6,405 nucleotides of DNA from Bacteroidales bacterium UBA6244. Lineage in GTDB: Bacteria; Bacteroidota; Bacteroidia; Bacteroidales; F082. Where the stretch lies: positions 1 to 6,405 of the forward strand of contig DJVY01000013.1 in the NCBI GenBank assembly GCA_002440885.1, in the 5' to 3' direction. Made by a program: the position numbers and the translations under genes. Positions 1 to 4,722 of the stretch are shown piece by piece. The number at the start of each line of letters is the position of its first letter. Position 1 is the first letter of the stretch. The notes beneath the pieces are model-generated. The model saw only the letters and a program-made list of their open reading frames with translations. It did no database searches and had not been told where the DNA came from.

Positions 1-2
1 GT

Positions 3-113
3 GGTAATGTGGATGCAAAAACTGTTGGTTTACCTCAGCAGGAGGCAAAACGGGTTTCTAAAAGGGATCTGCATGGTTCCAGGGATTATGTGCTGGGTGA
101 TCGGAAGTTGTAG
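3..113 (+). CDS. 3' end of an unrecognised protein (partial)
   Basis: Frame 3 is open from the window edge to a TAG at 111-113 and gives 36 residues ending GSRDYVLGDRKL. The piece is hydrophilic and rich in charged residues, and its codons look ordinary. Frame 1 is also open, to a TGA at 124-126, but reads as a run rich in Met, Cys and Trp and is the less likely coding frame. I do not recognise the family. Two hairpins lie just downstream, the second followed by a short T run, which fits the end of a rightward transcription unit. The start lies outside the window. With so few residues this could still be chance. Confidence 0.3.
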   Translation, partial: GNVDAKTVGLPQQEAKRVSKRDLHGSRDYVLGDRKL

Positions 114-129
114 GGGGATGGAGTGAAGA

Positions 130-186
130 CCCACCAGTTGTAAACTGGCGGGAGCGGGGGGATGATTCTTTTGTCGCCCGATTTTT
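130..186 (+). terminator. Tandem hairpins with a T run, possible terminator
   Basis: The first hairpin (130-152) has arms CCCACCAGTT and AACTGGCGGG, nine of ten pairs, around a GTA loop. A second, weaker stem pairs CGGG at 155-158, or alternatively CGGG at 149-152, with CCCG at 177-180 and is followed directly by ATTTTT. This would serve as an intrinsic terminator for the rightward reading frame that ends at 113. The alternative pairing shares bases 149-152 with the first hairpin, so the two could be mutually exclusive. The strand assignment rests on the T run. Confidence 0.4.
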
Positions 187-196
187 CTGAATTATT

Positions 197-502
197 TTAG
201 TCGGTCAGTAGTGATTTATTAATTAATATTTTTATAATATCTTTAATTTCAGTATTGTCGATAATGTAACATGTTTTAGTGCCATGCTTTTTAGGGGAAA
301 CTATTCCGTTGTATTTTAACACAGCTAAATGCTGTGAAGCTGTTGATTGAGAAATCCCTAGAATATTAGTTATATCAGAAACACAACATTCGTCATTTAG
401 AAGCAAACCAATCATTTTTAGTCGTATGGGGTTCGCCAAGGCTTTAAAAACTTGACTTTCTTTTTCAAAATCAATCCGGTTTAGTGTTTCTATTGTAAGC
501 AT
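197..502 (-). CDS. ArsR-family winged-helix repressor
   Basis: This is a small ArsR/SmtB-type DNA-binding protein that probably represses its own promoter and releases DNA on binding an inducer. The family core is visible: FKALANPIRLKMIGLL, then the recognition segment ISQSTASQHLAVLKYNGIV, then the wing (KKHGTKTCYII). I start it at the ATG at 500-502 (101 aa) because a TAnnTTTG promoter box sits at 519-526, just upstream, and would leave a leader of about ten bases. The longer reading from the ATG at 527-529 (110 aa) would begin upstream of that box and directly against the operator. The inducer-binding motif reads ECCVSDI where ArsR has ELCVCDL: the second cysteine of the classical pair is serine, an adjacent cysteine is gained (C39, C40), and another lies at C78. 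The inducer is therefore uncertain. No obvious target gene lies beside it. Confidence 0.85.
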   Translation of the reverse strand: MLTIETLNRIDFEKESQVFKALANPIRLKMIGLLLNDECCVSDITNILGISQSTASQHLAVLKYNGIVSPKKHGTKTCYIIDNTEIKDIIKILINKSLLTD

Positions 503-518
503 TTCTGAAGATTTTGAG

Positions 519-526
519 CAAAAATA
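519..526 (-). promoter_or_regulatory. -7 box of the ArsR gene promoter
   Basis: The minus strand reads TATTTTTG, matching the Bacteroidota -7 consensus TAnnTTTG. It lies 16 bases upstream of the ATG at 502 and three bases from the edge of the large palindrome, so the palindrome covers the -10 to -35 spacer. No clear TTG-type -33 element was seen. Confidence 0.5.
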
Positions 527-529
527 CAT

Positions 530-557
530 CTAAATATTAGAATATTCTAATGTTTAG
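530..557. promoter_or_regulatory. 28-bp palindrome, likely ArsR operator
   Basis: The left half is CTAAATATTAGAAT and the right half is ATTCTAATGTTTAG. They are reverse complements except for one base pair, so 26 of 28 positions are symmetric and the central 16 bp (ATTAGAATATTCTAAT) are perfect. It lies directly upstream of the ArsR -7 box. ArsR-family repressors typically bind such 12-2-12 type imperfect palindromes over their own promoters, which makes autoregulation the simplest reading. Confidence 0.7.
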
Positions 558-888
558 ATTAAATGAGTTTATTAATGATGTTTTTAAGTCCCTGTTTCAT
601 CATATTTTAGAGGAGATGTCTCGTCATTTCGCTTGCCTGCCATGGGGCCTGATGTGTTTATTCTGTTGTTTGTTGGGGCAGTATTCGCTTCATTCTGTCG
701 ACAGGACAGGTAAGAAGTACAAGTTGCACTTTTCTGCCGAAGGTGTGAAATCTGGGGTAGGAGTGGAGGGGTACTAATAGTCACGCGTTACGCTATCGCT
801 AAACGCGCGCCAGTGATAGAATTTTGAGCCAGAGAATAATCGACCTGACGACCTATCCGGCAACTTTCGAAAAATGCATTGAAATTGG
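558..888. other. Gene-poor region between the ArsR gene and the MIP18 gene
   Basis: I see no gene I can defend here. A 75-codon plus-strand frame begins at 550 inside the ArsR palindrome and ends at 777; a 66-codon frame lies opposite it. Neither has a recognisable motif, and the plus-strand one has no room for a promoter outside the operator. A hairpin with arms CGCGTT (784-789) and AACGCG (802-807) lies downstream of the minus-strand operon that ends at 889. It could help end that transcript but has no T run. The composition is less AT-rich than the other intergenic regions, so a decayed gene or an insertion remnant is possible. Confidence 0.4.
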
Positions 889-1206
889 TTAGTACAGTTG
901 TTCTCTTCCTTCAGGAGTAATAAAATCCGGGGTCCATTCAGGCTCCCAGATCAAGTTAACGCTCACACTAAAATCAGCATAATTAATGTCAAGCAGATTT
1001 TGAACGTGCTGAATGATGGTGTCGCCCACAGGACACCCGGGTGTACTTAGCGTCATATCTATTTCCAGGGTTTTGGCTGTATCATCCTTACGTATGTGAT
1101 AAATCAAACCCAAATCCACAATATTGACTTCAACTTCCGGGTCAGGGATTTGTTTTAAAAGTTCGCGCACTTTGGTTTCCTCGGCATTAAAAGTCTTTTG
1201 TATCAT
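889..1206 (-). CDS. MIP18/DUF59 family protein (SufT/PaaD-like)
   Basis: This 105-residue protein has the MIP18 (DUF59) fold, whose members help mature or insert Fe-S clusters (SufT, eukaryotic MIP18/CIA2) or belong to the phenylacetyl-CoA epoxidase set (PaaD). Visible hallmarks are the DPEVEVNIVDLGLIY segment near residues 22-36, the TPGCPVGDTI motif around residues 55-64 with its conserved cysteine, and the C-terminal WEPEWTPDFITPEG stretch. The length is normal for a single-domain member. Its start codon overlaps the stop of the upstream membrane-protein gene by four bases (ATGA), so the two are translationally coupled. It is the last gene of the minus-strand operon. The phenylacetate pathway is absent here, so a cluster-assembly or repair role for the neighbouring redox proteins is the better inference. 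The actual client is unknown. Confidence 0.88.
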   Translation of the reverse strand: MIQKTFNAEETKVRELLKQIPDPEVEVNIVDLGLIYHIRKDDTAKTLEIDMTLSTPGCPVGDTIIQHVQNLLDINYADFSVSVNLIWEPEWTPDFITPEGREQLY

Positions 1207-2498
1207 GTTAGTTGCTTTTTATTATGAAAAATCATTCCAATGGTATTAAGGGAATAAAGGGTAGCGGTAATCACCATCAACAAGATGCCAATCATCACCA
1301 ACCATTCGATGGAGAATGCCAGTCCCGTTGTAAGCGCCACCAGACTGGCAATAAAAGTATATAAGTGGAATTCGGCCAATTTATGCTTGTACAAATCGGC
1401 AGGCATGGGCACTTTGGCCTTTCCCACCATCGACTGATAGTGAAACAGCCAAATAATAAATGGCAGGGTTTTGTAGGTTTGCCCCAGAATTAATCCTGAA
1501 AAGAAGCCATATAATAACAACACGCCGAAAATGATTTCCATCCTGCCACCGGGAAGCGGAATTGCCCCATTATTGAAAAACAACAGAATAAACGCAATGA
1601 TACTCAGGGTCAGTAACGACAATCCAACCACTGACAGTTTCATCCCTATGTCCAATCTTCGCCTTAAACGCCTTGTAAAGACATCCAGGTTAAATCTTAA
1701 AAACAACGACAATCCCGTTAAAATGGTAAGCAATGAAATCAGATTAAGGTAAAAGTTGAAAGAAAAGAAAAAAGCATTGATCGTCACCATCAAAATACCT
1801 GCATTAAGAATCCAAAAGGCCATTTTCAACCAGGCCAATTTTGTTTTGTGTACGATTAAAAACATGGGCATCAACTTGGAAGCCACACCTATAATGAGCA
1901 TCATAAACCACCCCACCAGACCCAGTGCCGAATGAACAACCAACAAAGTGGTATGTGGTATGGGTAACACATTGTACGACAAATTGAAAAGTATAAAAAG
2001 GCCCATAAGTACCGTTAGTATCAAGTAAATAACCGATGTCTGAATAAACAAACCATGTATGGACTTTTTTTCGGCTTTGGCGGCACTTTTCAAGGTATTG
2101 ACGGCAAACAATACCATGGCAATAAAAACCAATGATCCGCCAATTTCGAATCCCAATGTCAGTTGAAAGCGGAAATCCAGAAAAGACAACACCATGATAA
2201 TTAGCCCGGAAAGAAGACTGACCAGTGTGATGTATGCCAGTCTTTCGCTGAAAAGCTTAACTTCCATAATGACAGGAATCAGCTGATAAAGTGCACCGAA
2301 GATGACCGTAGTGATCCATCCCAGTATCAATAAATGAACAATAGCTAAAACAGGTCCATTAATGTGGTAGGTTAACAACGCATCCTGATTGAATGCCAGC
2401 ATAATGGTGGCGATTAAAAACACCAGGGTGCCCACCAGAAAATGAGGCGCCACTACCCAGATGGAGGGCGCATTTTTAGTGCTTAAACCGGCTTGCAT
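1203..2498 (-). CDS. 12-helix membrane protein, heme-copper oxidase-like or NnrS-like
   Basis: This 431-residue protein is strongly hydrophobic, with about twelve membrane helices by eye. The pattern G[W/F]-x6-G-x6-P occurs three times: G60-W61/G68/P75, G196-W197/G204/P211 and G331-F332/G339/P346. These fall in the second helix of each four-helix third (TM2, TM6, TM10), a layout matching the pseudo-threefold subunit I of heme-copper oxidases. The first two copies are preceded by a membrane histidine (H55, H189); the third is not, so the full oxidase ligand set is not evident. Short relatives are often labelled cytochrome c oxidase subunit I-like; NnrS, a heme- and copper-associated protein of NO stress, is another candidate kin. 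Its start overlaps the DUF2249 stop by one base (TAATG), and its end overlaps the MIP18 gene. A role in NO or nitrite-linked respiration or protection is inferred from context; the reaction is unknown. Confidence 0.75.
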   Translation of the reverse strand: MQAGLSTKNAPSIWVVAPHFLVGTLVFLIATIMLAFNQDALLTYHINGPVLAIVHLLILGWITTVIFGALYQLIPVIMEVKLFSERLAYITLVSLLSGLIIMVLSFLDFRFQLTLGFEIGGSLVFIAMVLFAVNTLKSAAKAEKKSIHGLFIQTSVIYLILTVLMGLFILFNLSYNVLPIPHTTLLVVHSALGLVGWFMMLIIGVASKLMPMFLIVHKTKLAWLKMAFWILNAGILMVTINAFFFSFNFYLNLISLLTILTGLSLFLRFNLDVFTRRLRRRLDIGMKLSVVGLSLLTLSIIAFILLFFNNGAIPLPGGRMEIIFGVLLLYGFFSGLILGQTYKTLPFIIWLFHYQSMVGKAKVPMPADLYKHKLAEFHLYTFIASLVALTTGLAFSIEWLVMIGILLMVITATLYSLNTIGMIFHNKKQLT

Positions 2499-3025
2499 TA
2501 CTTAAAGATTATCAGTTTGGTGTTGCCTTCATCCACTATTTTTGAAGCCCATATATAATTTCGATCTTCCAATTCTGGCAACAGGTACTGTGGCAACCTT
2601 TGATGGTGAACATACAATGCTTCCCCTTTTTTTAATGTTTCAAGCGATTCGAGAATGGTAACCATCGGCATGGGCATCTCCAGATGACGCACATCCAGTT
2701 CTACCATGCAGCCTTTAAATTTGGATTCGTATTCTTCAAACGAAATGGATATGGGCTTGGAAGTCAGTTTGGCTTCTTCAACTGGTTGAACATCTGTTTT
2801 TTCGACAAAGGTATGTACGGCAGAAATGTCTGACCGATCAGTTTCAAAATCATATCCTTCTTTTTTTAGCTTGTTTAGCAGGGGGATAGGTTCGAACGAG
2901 TTGATGATTTCCAGGGTATGTCCGGAAGGGAGTTTGTCGAGAGCCGACATGATGGTGACAAAAGGGTCAGTGCCAGAAGCCAGGATAGGCCTCACATCCA
3001 GGGTTGATATATTTTCTTTTTTCAT
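2498..3025 (-). CDS. Tandem DUF2249 domain protein
   Basis: This 175-residue soluble protein holds two DUF2249 domains. The first spans roughly residues 8-60 and shows LDVRPILASGTDPF and the LEIINSFEPIPLLNKL segment. The second spans about 107-175 and shows VELDVRHLEMPMPMVTIL and YVHHQRLPQYLLPELEDRNY. A linker of about 45 residues joins them. DUF2249 has a TusA/SirA-like fold and recurs near denitrification, hemerythrin and RIC genes, but its biochemical role is not settled. It is the first gene of a three-gene unit; its stop codon shares a base with the start of the membrane-protein gene. A -7 box lies 25 bases upstream of its ATG, next to an inverted repeat, so the trio probably has its own promoter in addition to any read-through from the RIC gene. 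The two domains differ: the first has an ASGTDPF turn, the second MPMPMV. Confidence 0.87.
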   Translation of the reverse strand: MKKENISTLDVRPILASGTDPFVTIMSALDKLPSGHTLEIINSFEPIPLLNKLKKEGYDFETDRSDISAVHTFVEKTDVQPVEEAKLTSKPISISFEEYESKFKGCMVELDVRHLEMPMPMVTILESLETLKKGEALYVHHQRLPQYLLPELEDRNYIWASKIVDEGNTKLIIFK

Positions 3026-3049
3026 ACGTTATTAAGTTTATCATTAACT

Positions 3050-3057
3050 CAAATTTA
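3050..3057 (-). promoter_or_regulatory. -7 box of the DUF2249 operon promoter
   Basis: The minus strand reads TAAATTTG, an exact match to TAnnTTTG. It lies 25 bases upstream of the DUF2249 start codon. An inverted repeat begins at the adjoining base on its upstream side. Confidence 0.5.
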
Positions 3058-3076
3058 GGCAATGGTCATTATTGCC
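3058..3076. promoter_or_regulatory. Inverted repeat upstream of the DUF2249 operon, possible operator
   Basis: Perfect six-base arms GGCAAT (3058-3063) and ATTGCC (3071-3076) flank a seven-base spacer. The repeat directly abuts the -7 box and would cover the promoter spacer. It has no T run, which argues against a terminator for the RIC gene ending at 3088. It differs from the TATCCAC repeat of the Rrf2 and RIC genes, so a different regulator would be needed. Confidence 0.4.
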
Positions 3077-3087
3077 ATGTCTTAATG

Positions 3088-3813
3088 TTATTGTAAAGTC
3101 ACTTCTTTCTCCAATTTAATAGACTTTGGGAACAAAATATTATTCTCCAAATGAATATGCAAATGCAAATCGTCTTCAAATTCTTTCAATAATGCAATTG
3201 TTACCCGGTAGGTATTACAGGCATCTGCAGGCGTTGTATAGTGATTGCTCAGTTCTTCAATTTTTCTAAAGCGGTCGCCTTCAATGGTATGTTCTTCCTC
3301 CATTATGCGTATCAGGTTTTCAATGCTGCCAAAACCAGGCACAACTATTTTATTGCCTTCATGTTTGGCTTGAATCATTTTTTGGATATATGGAAACAAA
3401 TCCAATTCTTCTTTCTTCATATGCTGGGCCAGCACTTCAGCGGAAAGGTTAAAAAGGTCATTGATTTCAAATAGTTCGGGATGCCGTTCGCCGTGAACCT
3501 CGCATATTTTATTCAAATAGGGTAGTATTTCCATGGATTTTTCTACCACATACCGGTGGTGCTTTTTCACGATATAATCGATGAGCAAGTCCAATGGCCA
3601 TATTTGATAATCAATTGAACTACCTTTTTCCCGGGCTACCTCATCCAGGTCATATAGTACCTGACCAGAATCGATGCTTTTCTTTTCACAAGCATTATTA
3701 ATGGTAGTGTTGCCCTGGCAGCAAAAGTCTATTCCGTATTTTTTAAAAACCGATGCTGTACGGTAGTCTCGCGCTACCAATTCACCGATAATTTGCTCCT
3801 GTGATATATTCAT
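3088..3813 (-). CDS. ric: RIC/YtfE/ScdA di-iron protein, repair of iron centres
   Basis: This 241-residue cytoplasmic protein matches the RIC (repair of iron centres) family, which carries a hemerythrin-like di-iron site and protects or repairs Fe-S proteins after NO and oxidative damage. The N-terminal DUF542 (ScdA) domain shows DYRTASVFKKYGIDFCCQGN at residues 16-35 with the paired cysteines C31 and C32. The hemerythrin-like domain follows. Candidate iron ligands are H85 or H86, H131 and E135 (QHMKKEE), H175 (EEEHT) and H219 and E223 in the HLHIHLE stretch, spaced as in E. coli YtfE. The length is close to YtfE (about 220 aa). It lies 62 bases downstream of the Rrf2 gene on the same strand, with a TATCCAC-type operator in that gap, so it is probably repressed by Rrf2 until NO appears. 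It sits beside respiratory nitrate reductase genes, a source of nitrite and NO. Confidence 0.93.
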   Translation of the reverse strand: MNISQEQIIGELVARDYRTASVFKKYGIDFCCQGNTTINNACEKKSIDSGQVLYDLDEVAREKGSSIDYQIWPLDLLIDYIVKKHHRYVVEKSMEILPYLNKICEVHGERHPELFEINDLFNLSAEVLAQHMKKEELDLFPYIQKMIQAKHEGNKIVVPGFGSIENLIRIMEEEHTIEGDRFRKIEELSNHYTTPADACNTYRVTIALLKEFEDDLHLHIHLENNILFPKSIKLEKEVTLQ

Positions 3814-3837
3814 TTCGTTAGATTTAATTTGTTAATG

Positions 3838-3861
3838 TTATTGGATAAACATATCCACTAT
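3838..3861 (-). promoter_or_regulatory. Rrf2-type operator over the ric promoter
   Basis: The right half TATCCACTAT (3852-3861) is identical to the half-site in front of the Rrf2 gene. The left half TTATTGGATA (3838-3847) matches its partner at eight of ten positions. The spacer is four bases in both cases. On the minus strand a near-consensus -7 box, TATGTTTA, lies at 3846-3853 across the middle of the repeat, so a bound protein would block RNA polymerase directly. The ATG of ric lies 25 bases downstream. Confidence 0.7.
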
Positions 3862-3875
3862 TAATTTAAATTTTT

Positions 3876-4310
3876 TTATCTTTTTAAGAAAGTTAAGCCC
3901 CCGATCAAGCCAAGGGTTAAAGATTTCATCGTCGTTGTTTCAAGCATATTTTTTAAATCTTCCCTTATTCCTTTAAATTGAGCGTGTACAGGGCAGGGCA
4001 TATTCTCATTGCAACTGGGCAATCCCAACCCACAACCATGATACACCTTGTCGCCATCAATCGCAAATACAACGGCACTTAGTTTTAAAACTTCCATCAC
4101 GGTCTTGTCCATCGAAAAGCCACCCGTTGGTCCCTTTTCCGTGTTAATAATTTTATTGGAGGCTAGTTGTTGCAATATTTTAGATGTATAAGCCTCCGGC
4201 GAATTAATGGCTTTGGCCACCTCTTTTAAGCTTACTTTTTTATCCAATAGCGATTGTTCAGCTATGTATATTGAAGCCCTAATACCGTATTCACATGTTT
4301 TTGAAAACAA
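3876..4310 (-). CDS. Rrf2-family Fe-S transcription regulator (NsrR/IscR type)
   Basis: This 144-residue protein has the Rrf2 winged-helix start FSKTCEYGIRASIYIAEQ, the helix-turn-helix around residues 26-50 (VSLKEVAKAINSPEAYTSKI), and the GPTGGF wing at 60-65. The C-terminal half carries three cysteines, C93, C100 and C106, in HGCGLGLPSCNENMPCPVH. The spacing C-x6-C-x5-C is close to the cluster-binding pattern of IscR and NsrR. This implies an Fe-S cluster sensor; with ric next door, NO is the likeliest signal, but I cannot separate NsrR from other Rrf2 groups. Translation appears to begin at a TTG (4308-4310): the next in-frame codons upstream are AAT, GAT and then TAA, and the family's usual N terminus begins exactly there. 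The promoter carries a perfect inverted repeat, suggesting autoregulation. Confidence 0.9.
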   Translation of the reverse strand: MFSKTCEYGIRASIYIAEQSLLDKKVSLKEVAKAINSPEAYTSKILQQLASNKIINTEKGPTGGFSMDKTVMEVLKLSAVVFAIDGDKVYHGCGLGLPSCNENMPCPVHAQFKGIREDLKNMLETTTMKSLTLGLIGGLTFLKR

Positions 4311-4328
4311 ATTATCTTATTTATGAGG

Positions 4329-4336
4329 CAAAGATA
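4329..4336 (-). promoter_or_regulatory. -7 box of the Rrf2 gene promoter
   Basis: The minus strand reads TATCTTTG, an exact match to TAnnTTTG, 18 bases upstream of the TTG start. The Rrf2 operator begins 14 bases further upstream, where a -33 element would fall. Confidence 0.55.
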
Positions 4337-4350
4337 GATAAATATATTGT

Positions 4351-4374
4351 ATAGTGGATAGTATTATCCACTAT
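4351..4374. promoter_or_regulatory. Perfect inverted repeat, likely Rrf2 operator
   Basis: Ten-base arms ATAGTGGATA (4351-4360) and TATCCACTAT (4365-4374) are exact reverse complements around the spacer GTAT. The repeat covers the expected -33 region of the Rrf2 promoter, which fits negative autoregulation. A lone TATCCA half-site follows at 4379-4384. The same ten-base half-site recurs at the ric promoter. Confidence 0.75.
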
Positions 4375-4722
4375 TATTTATCCATAAGGAAAAATTAATT
4401 TTTTTGCTTTATAAAAAGGTATTCGATCGAGATGGTTAACCGGATATTGGACAGAAGAATATTCTTTTCATTTATTATTGAATTGATGTGAACCTGACTT
4501 TTTTCTGTCCGGTAATGCCAAATAATATGATAGTAAGCATATTTGAACAAGTAGAAAAATTTGGTAGATTAATTGTATTTGACGTAACTAACATAATATA
4601 AAATATTTAAGCCTATCCGGCAAATATTTAGAATAAATCTAAATTATGACCGCAAACATAAAAAATGATAATTGAGAATAAAATAATAATATTTTTACCT
4701 CCGAATTCTAATCCTGTTTTTC
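4375..4722 (+). promoter_or_regulatory. Long AT-rich upstream region of the nitrate reductase operon
   Basis: About 350 bases without a gene lie between the Rrf2 operator and the cytochrome c start, so the nar operon probably has its promoter, binding sites and leader here. I found no exact TAnnTTTG box on the plus strand and no clear TTGA-N6-TCAA (FNR-like) site. What is visible is a perfect 12-bp palindrome AAGAATATTCTT at 4455-4466, the inverted repeat at 4626-4644, and an eight-base inverted pair GGACAGAA (4449-4456) and TTCTGTCC (4503-4510). Control by an activator that works with a weak promoter is one explanation for the lack of consensus. Confidence 0.5.
4626..4644. promoter_or_regulatory. 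Inverted repeat about 80 bases upstream of the cytochrome c gene
   Basis: Perfect seven-base arms ATTTAGA (4626-4632) and TCTAAAT (4638-4644) flank the spacer ATAAA. It lies between the Rrf2 gene and the nar operon, 78 bases before the cytochrome start, a suitable place for an operator or activator site. The sequence is very AT-rich, so chance symmetry is possible. It shares TTAGAAT with the ArsR palindrome at 530-557. Confidence 0.35.

Noticed and set aside
550..777. 75-codon plus-strand frame that starts inside the ArsR palindrome
   Set aside because: It has no recognisable domain, no promoter outside the operator, and a Cys/Phe-rich composition unlike a typical short gene; the opposite strand is also open over much of it.
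765..780. GGGGTACTAATAG resembles the conserved 3' end of 23S rRNA
   Set aside because: Neighbouring sequence shows no other rRNA match and no helix partners, so the resemblance is a short coincidence.
784..807. Hairpin CGCGTT/AACGCG as a terminator of the minus-strand operon
   Set aside because: The stem is only six pairs, the inner bases are mismatched, there is no T run on the minus strand, and it lies about 80 bases past the last stop codon.
1531..3474. Plus-strand frames at 1531-1752, 2826-3035 and 3241-3474
   Set aside because: They lie opposite well-supported minus-strand genes and encode no recognisable motif, so they are shadows.
4449..4510. Inverted pair GGACAGAA and TTCTGTCC about 46 bases apart
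   Set aside because: The arms are short, the loop is long, and such pairs are expected by chance in this length; it is noted only in the description of the intergenic region.
852..4623. CCTATCCGGCAA occurs at 852-863 and again at 4612-4623
   Set aside because: A single shared 12-mer in 6.4 kb on either strand is about what chance gives, and the flanks do not match.
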